Below, piece by piece: positions 61,549 to 64,000 of a stretch of DNA of 64,000 bases. Positions within the stretch are counted from its first letter, which is position 1, and the number at the start of each line of letters is the position of its first letter. The notes beneath the pieces were generated by a model, which ran no database searches, was not told the DNA's origin, and worked only from the letters and a program-made list of their open reading frames with translations. A program made the translations under genes and the position numbers. Source of the stretch: Verrucomicrobiota bacterium (GTDB taxonomy: Bacteria > Verrucomicrobiota > Verrucomicrobiia > Opitutales > Opitutaceae); contig JACTNC010000039.1 in assembly GCA_014584295.1 (NCBI GenBank), forward strand, positions 1 to 64,000, read 5' to 3'.

Positions 61549-61644
61549 GAAACTTACGGAAATGAATGCAGCCGCGATTGGCGGAGGGTGATAAACGAGG
61601 TTCTCACTGCTGAAGACACATTCAATCGAATTTTCCCTTAAGAC

Positions 61645-62781
61645 ATGACATCAGAAACAAATCCCGTGCGGGTTGGCATCATAGGCGGCGGACTCATGGG
61701 GCGCGAGGCTGCCTCGGCATTTGCCCGGTGGTTTGCGCTGGAAAATTATCCCGTTCGCGCGGAACTCACTGCCGTTTGTGACGTGCAGACCAAAATGCTG
61801 GACTGGTTCAAGCAGATCCCGACGGTGCGATTGCTTACCGGCAAACATCAGGAACTGCTGGGTTCCACGGAGGTGGATGTGGTGTATGTTGCGGTACCCC
61901 ATCATCTGCATGAAACCATTTACCTCGATGTATTGCGCGCGGGGAAGGACCTGCTTGCAGAGAAGCCGTTTGGCATCGACCTTGCCGCTGCGCGGAGGAT
62001 CCGCGATGAGGCTGCCCGCCTGGGCAGGTTTGTGCGTGTGTCGAGCGAGTTTCCGTTCCTGCCGGGGGTACAGCGCGTGTATCAGCTCGCAGCATCAGGA
62101 GCGCTCGGCCGCATCATCAGTGTCAGGGCGGGTTTTCTCCATTCGAGCGATCTCGATCCTGAGAAACCGATCAATTGGAAACGACAGTCACAGTATTGTG
62201 GAGAAATTGGAGTCATGGGTGACCTCGGTCTCCATGTCGCACACGTGCCGCTTCGCCTGGGCTGGAGTCCATCATCACTCTATGCGCAACTGCAAAAGAT
62301 CCATGCCGTCCGGCCCGACGGCAAGGGAGGCACTGCGCCCTGCGACACCTGGGACAACGCAGTGATTCACGGAAATGCGAGCATCGGAGGCAATGTGGTG
62401 CCGATGAGCCTCGAAATGAAACGCATGGCACCGACGGAAACCAATACCTGGTATATTGAGATCCTTGGGACGGATAGAGGCGCCCGTTACTCGACGAAGG
62501 AGCCCAAGACTCTCTGGACCTATCGCAGGGACAAGGAGCAGTGGTGGGAAAAGACCGACCTCGGATTCGGAATGCCGTTTCGTACCATCACCGGTGGAAT
62601 ATTCGAGCCGGGATTCCCGGACGTGCTGATGCAGATGTGGGCGGCTTTTCTTGCGGAGCGCGCCGGAAAGCTGGACGGACGTTTTGCATGTGCAACTCCT
62701 GACGAGGCGGTTGCATCCCATGAATGGTGGGCGGCTGCGCTGCAGTCGCATCGGGAACAGAAAATCGTGTCCATCCGGTAA
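61645..62781 (+). CDS. Gfo/Idh/MocA oxidoreductase
   Basis: A 378-residue cytoplasmic oxidoreductase. The dinucleotide motif is 'RVGIIGGGLMGREAASAFAR', with the 'VVYVAVPHHLHETIYLDVLR' segment, the 'LAEKPFGIDL' lysine motif and 'YCGEIGVMGDLGLHVAHVPL' in the C-terminal domain. It ends 3 bp before the PfkB kinase gene, so they are probably one transcript. It likely acts on a sugar or polyol in a pathway that the neighbouring DeoR regulator controls. The substrate is unknown. Confidence 0.93.
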   Translation: MTSETNPVRVGIIGGGLMGREAASAFARWFALENYPVRAELTAVCDVQTKMLDWFKQIPTVRLLTGKHQELLGSTEVDVVYVAVPHHLHETIYLDVLRAGKDLLAEKPFGIDLAAARRIRDEAARLGRFVRVSSEFPFLPGVQRVYQLAASGALGRIISVRAGFLHSSDLDPEKPINWKRQSQYCGEIGVMGDLGLHVAHVPLRLGWSPSSLYAQLQKIHAVRPDGKGGTAPCDTWDNAVIHGNASIGGNVVPMSLEMKRMAPTETNTWYIEILGTDRGARYSTKEPKTLWTYRRDKEQWWEKTDLGFGMPFRTITGGIFEPGFPDVLMQMWAAFLAERAGKLDGRFACATPDEAVASHEWWAAALQSHREQKIVSIR

Positions 62782-62783
62782 AC

Positions 62784-63797
62784 ATGCGAAAAGGACTACT
62801 CGCCGCGGGAAACTGGATCGTCGATCACGTCAAGATCATCGATCGCTGGCCTGCCCAAGATACGCTTGCGTCCATTTACAGTGAGTCTTCGGGAAATGGT
62901 GGCTCGCCTTACAACATCCTTGTCGATCTGGCGAATCTGGGTGCGTCTTATCCGCTTGCCGGTGCCGGGCTGGTAGGCGACGACGACGACGGTCGGGCAA
63001 TTCTGGCTGACTGCCGGGCGCGCCGGATTGAGTCCTCCCAGGTGCGCGTTACGACGGAGGCTCCCACGAGCTACACGGATGTCATGACCGTTCGCGACAC
63101 CGGGCGCCGGACGTTCTTTCATCAACGCGGAGCCAACGCGCACTTTGACATTGATCACGTGGATTTCGAGACAACGGACGCCAGGCTTTTTCATCTCGGC
63201 TACCTGTTGCTTCTTGATCGCCTGGATGAAGTCAATGGCGGGATGCCGCGTGCAGCACGGTTGCTTGAGCGTGCGCAGGCCGCAGGACTACGCACGTCGA
63301 TTGATTGTGTCAGTGAGGACAGCGGGCGGTTTCAGTCCATTGTCCTGCCGTCGCTTCCCTTCGTTGATGTGCTTTTTGCGAATGATTTCGAAGCGGAGAA
63401 GCTGACCGGGGTGGTCCTTCGCGAGCGTGACCAGATCAGTGTGAAGGCTGCTGCCGAGGCGGCTCGGCGCCTGATAGGATCCGGAGTTCGCTCCTGGGTT
63501 GTGATTCATTTTCCTGAAGCCGTCTTGGCATCGCATGTGTCCGGAGCCGTGCACTGGCAGCCGAGCGTGCGACTCGAGCCCGCCGACATTGCCGGTGCGG
63601 CCGGAGCGGGAGACGCACTTGCGGCCGGGATCCTGCATGGGTTGCACGAAGATTGGGAGATGTCGGAATGTCTGCGACTGGGCGTGTGTGCTGCGGCAGC
63701 ATCGCTTACCCATCCGACATGCTCTGCGGGCGTGCAAAGCGTTGCAAAATGCCTCGAATTCGCGGGGAGCCGAGGGTTCAACAGGCTTCCGACCTGA
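62784..63797 (+). CDS. PfkB-family carbohydrate kinase
   Basis: A 337-residue cytoplasmic kinase of the ribokinase/PfkB family. The ATG at 62784 follows the Gfo/Idh stop by 2 bp; the longer frame that overlaps it is rejected. Family signatures are the early Gly pair in 'SESSGNGGSPYNILVDLANL', 'AGAGLVGDDDDGRAILADCR', and the C-terminal ATP/anion-hole motif 'IAGAAGAGDALAAGILHGL', where the catalytic Asp is in GAGD. The usual DTxGAGD has DIAGAAGAGD here. It phosphorylates an unknown sugar, probably the product of the neighbouring oxidoreductase. Confidence 0.93.
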   Translation: MRKGLLAAGNWIVDHVKIIDRWPAQDTLASIYSESSGNGGSPYNILVDLANLGASYPLAGAGLVGDDDDGRAILADCRARRIESSQVRVTTEAPTSYTDVMTVRDTGRRTFFHQRGANAHFDIDHVDFETTDARLFHLGYLLLLDRLDEVNGGMPRAARLLERAQAAGLRTSIDCVSEDSGRFQSIVLPSLPFVDVLFANDFEAEKLTGVVLRERDQISVKAAAEAARRLIGSGVRSWVVIHFPEAVLASHVSGAVHWQPSVRLEPADIAGAAGAGDALAAGILHGLHEDWEMSECLRLGVCAAAASLTHPTCSAGVQSVAKCLEFAGSRGFNRLPT

Positions 63798-63833
63798 TTG
63801 CAGCCGGGAGAAAGCTGGCCAAGCTTCCATGTC

Positions 63834-63851
63834 GCCCCAGTTTACGGGGGC
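63834..63851 (+). terminator. Hairpin after the PfkB kinase gene
   Basis: Inverted repeat GCCCC (63834-63838) and GGGGC (63847-63851), separated by 8 nt, lies 37 bp after the kinase stop and before the next gene. It is a plausible end of the sugar-module transcript, though short and without a T-run. Confidence 0.4.
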
Positions 63852-63883
63852 AAACGAAACGATGCATAGGAGGGCCAATTTCC

Positions 63884-64000
63884 ATGGATAGTTCCGATCC
63901 GCAGTTTTGGGACAGCCGGTACCTATCGGGCCAGACCCCTTGGGATCTTCAGCGCGTACCGCTCGCCCTTGTGGAGCATTTGAAACAATTGGGAAAAGCG
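63884..64000 (+). CDS. SAM-dependent methyltransferase (TPMT-like), 3'-truncated by window edge
   Basis: The first 39 residues are present. A strong AGGAGG at 63868-63873 sits 10 bp upstream of the ATG. The sequence 'DPQFWDSRYLSGQTPWDLQR' is the typical start of thiopurine S-methyltransferase-like class I methyltransferases (F-W-x-x-R-Y, then T-P-W-D). The SAM-binding motif would follow beyond the window. Confidence 0.8.
   Translation, partial: MDSSDPQFWDSRYLSGQTPWDLQRVPLALVEHLKQLGKA

Noticed and set aside
1-64000. CRISPR arrays, tRNA or rRNA genes, phage or transposase genes
   Set aside because: No regularly spaced long repeats, tRNA-like cloverleaf with CCA or T-loop, rRNA sequence or transposase domain was recognised on either strand.

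Overview
The window is GC-rich DNA packed with exported glycan-processing enzymes. It most likely comes from a Verrucomicrobiota bacterium, and an Opitutaceae-like one fits best. The reasons are two very large TonB-dependent receptors with the Opitutus-style 'LSPFTV' or 'LDPFKV' segment before the plug, a PVC-type beta-propeller/HEAT/cytochrome c protein, several formylglycine sulfatases, DUF1080 (3-keto-disaccharide hydrolase family) proteins, ceramidase-like exported enzymes, and many Gfo/Idh/MocA oxidoreductases, some with Tat signals. No rRNA, tRNA, CRISPR array or complete insertion sequence was seen.

Layout. 1-630 is the end of a NarL-type response regulator. 805-1690 holds two decayed minus-strand relics: a TonB-receptor C-terminus and a GH38-like fragment. 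1698-9793 (minus) carries a phosphotriesterase-family protein, a lower-GC orphan, a LacI regulator and a TonB receptor. 10219-13824 has a sugar isomerase-like TIM barrel, an APC permease and a double-SIS protein. 13888-21424 (minus) is a tight three-gene set: two paralogous propeller-plus-catalytic proteins of a lambda-carrageenase-like layout flanking a beta-helix protein. A sulfatase is divergent from it (21820-23673).

23779-35786 is mostly core or housekeeping: a PF10091 glucoamylase-like enzyme, RapA, an esterase, a VapBC toxin-antitoxin pair with a palindromic operator, a Tat-exported Gfo/Idh protein, and zwf-opcA-pgl (oxidative pentose phosphate entry). 35943-53865 (plus) is a long degradation and uptake region: an SUMF1 protein with a possible formylglycine-generating cysteine pair, a rhamnogalacturonan-acetylesterase-like SGNH enzyme, two sulfatases, a TonB receptor, an SGNH-DUF1080 fusion, a ceramidase-like protein, a dienelactone hydrolase, and an amino-sugar-like set (Gfo/Idh, PIG-L deacetylase, NagB-like deaminase, NupG-like transporter). 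53891-56296 (minus) is a second DUF1080 plus ceramidase-like pair. It is divergent from a large cytochrome c protein, followed by GntR and DeoR regulators, a Gfo/Idh protein, a PfkB kinase and the start of a methyltransferase.

How it may work together (inference): sulfatases, esterases and propeller hydrolases trim a sulfated, acetylated glycan outside the cytoplasm. TonB receptors import fragments across the outer membrane. Gfo/Idh oxidoreductases with DUF1080 proteins may cleave glycosides through 3-keto intermediates. PIG-L, NagB-like, PfkB and the pentose phosphate enzymes would feed products into central metabolism. Two promoters, at 56375 and 60703, share four 10-bp direct repeats, which suggests a DeoR regulon linking the cytochrome/DUF1080 genes with the regulator itself.
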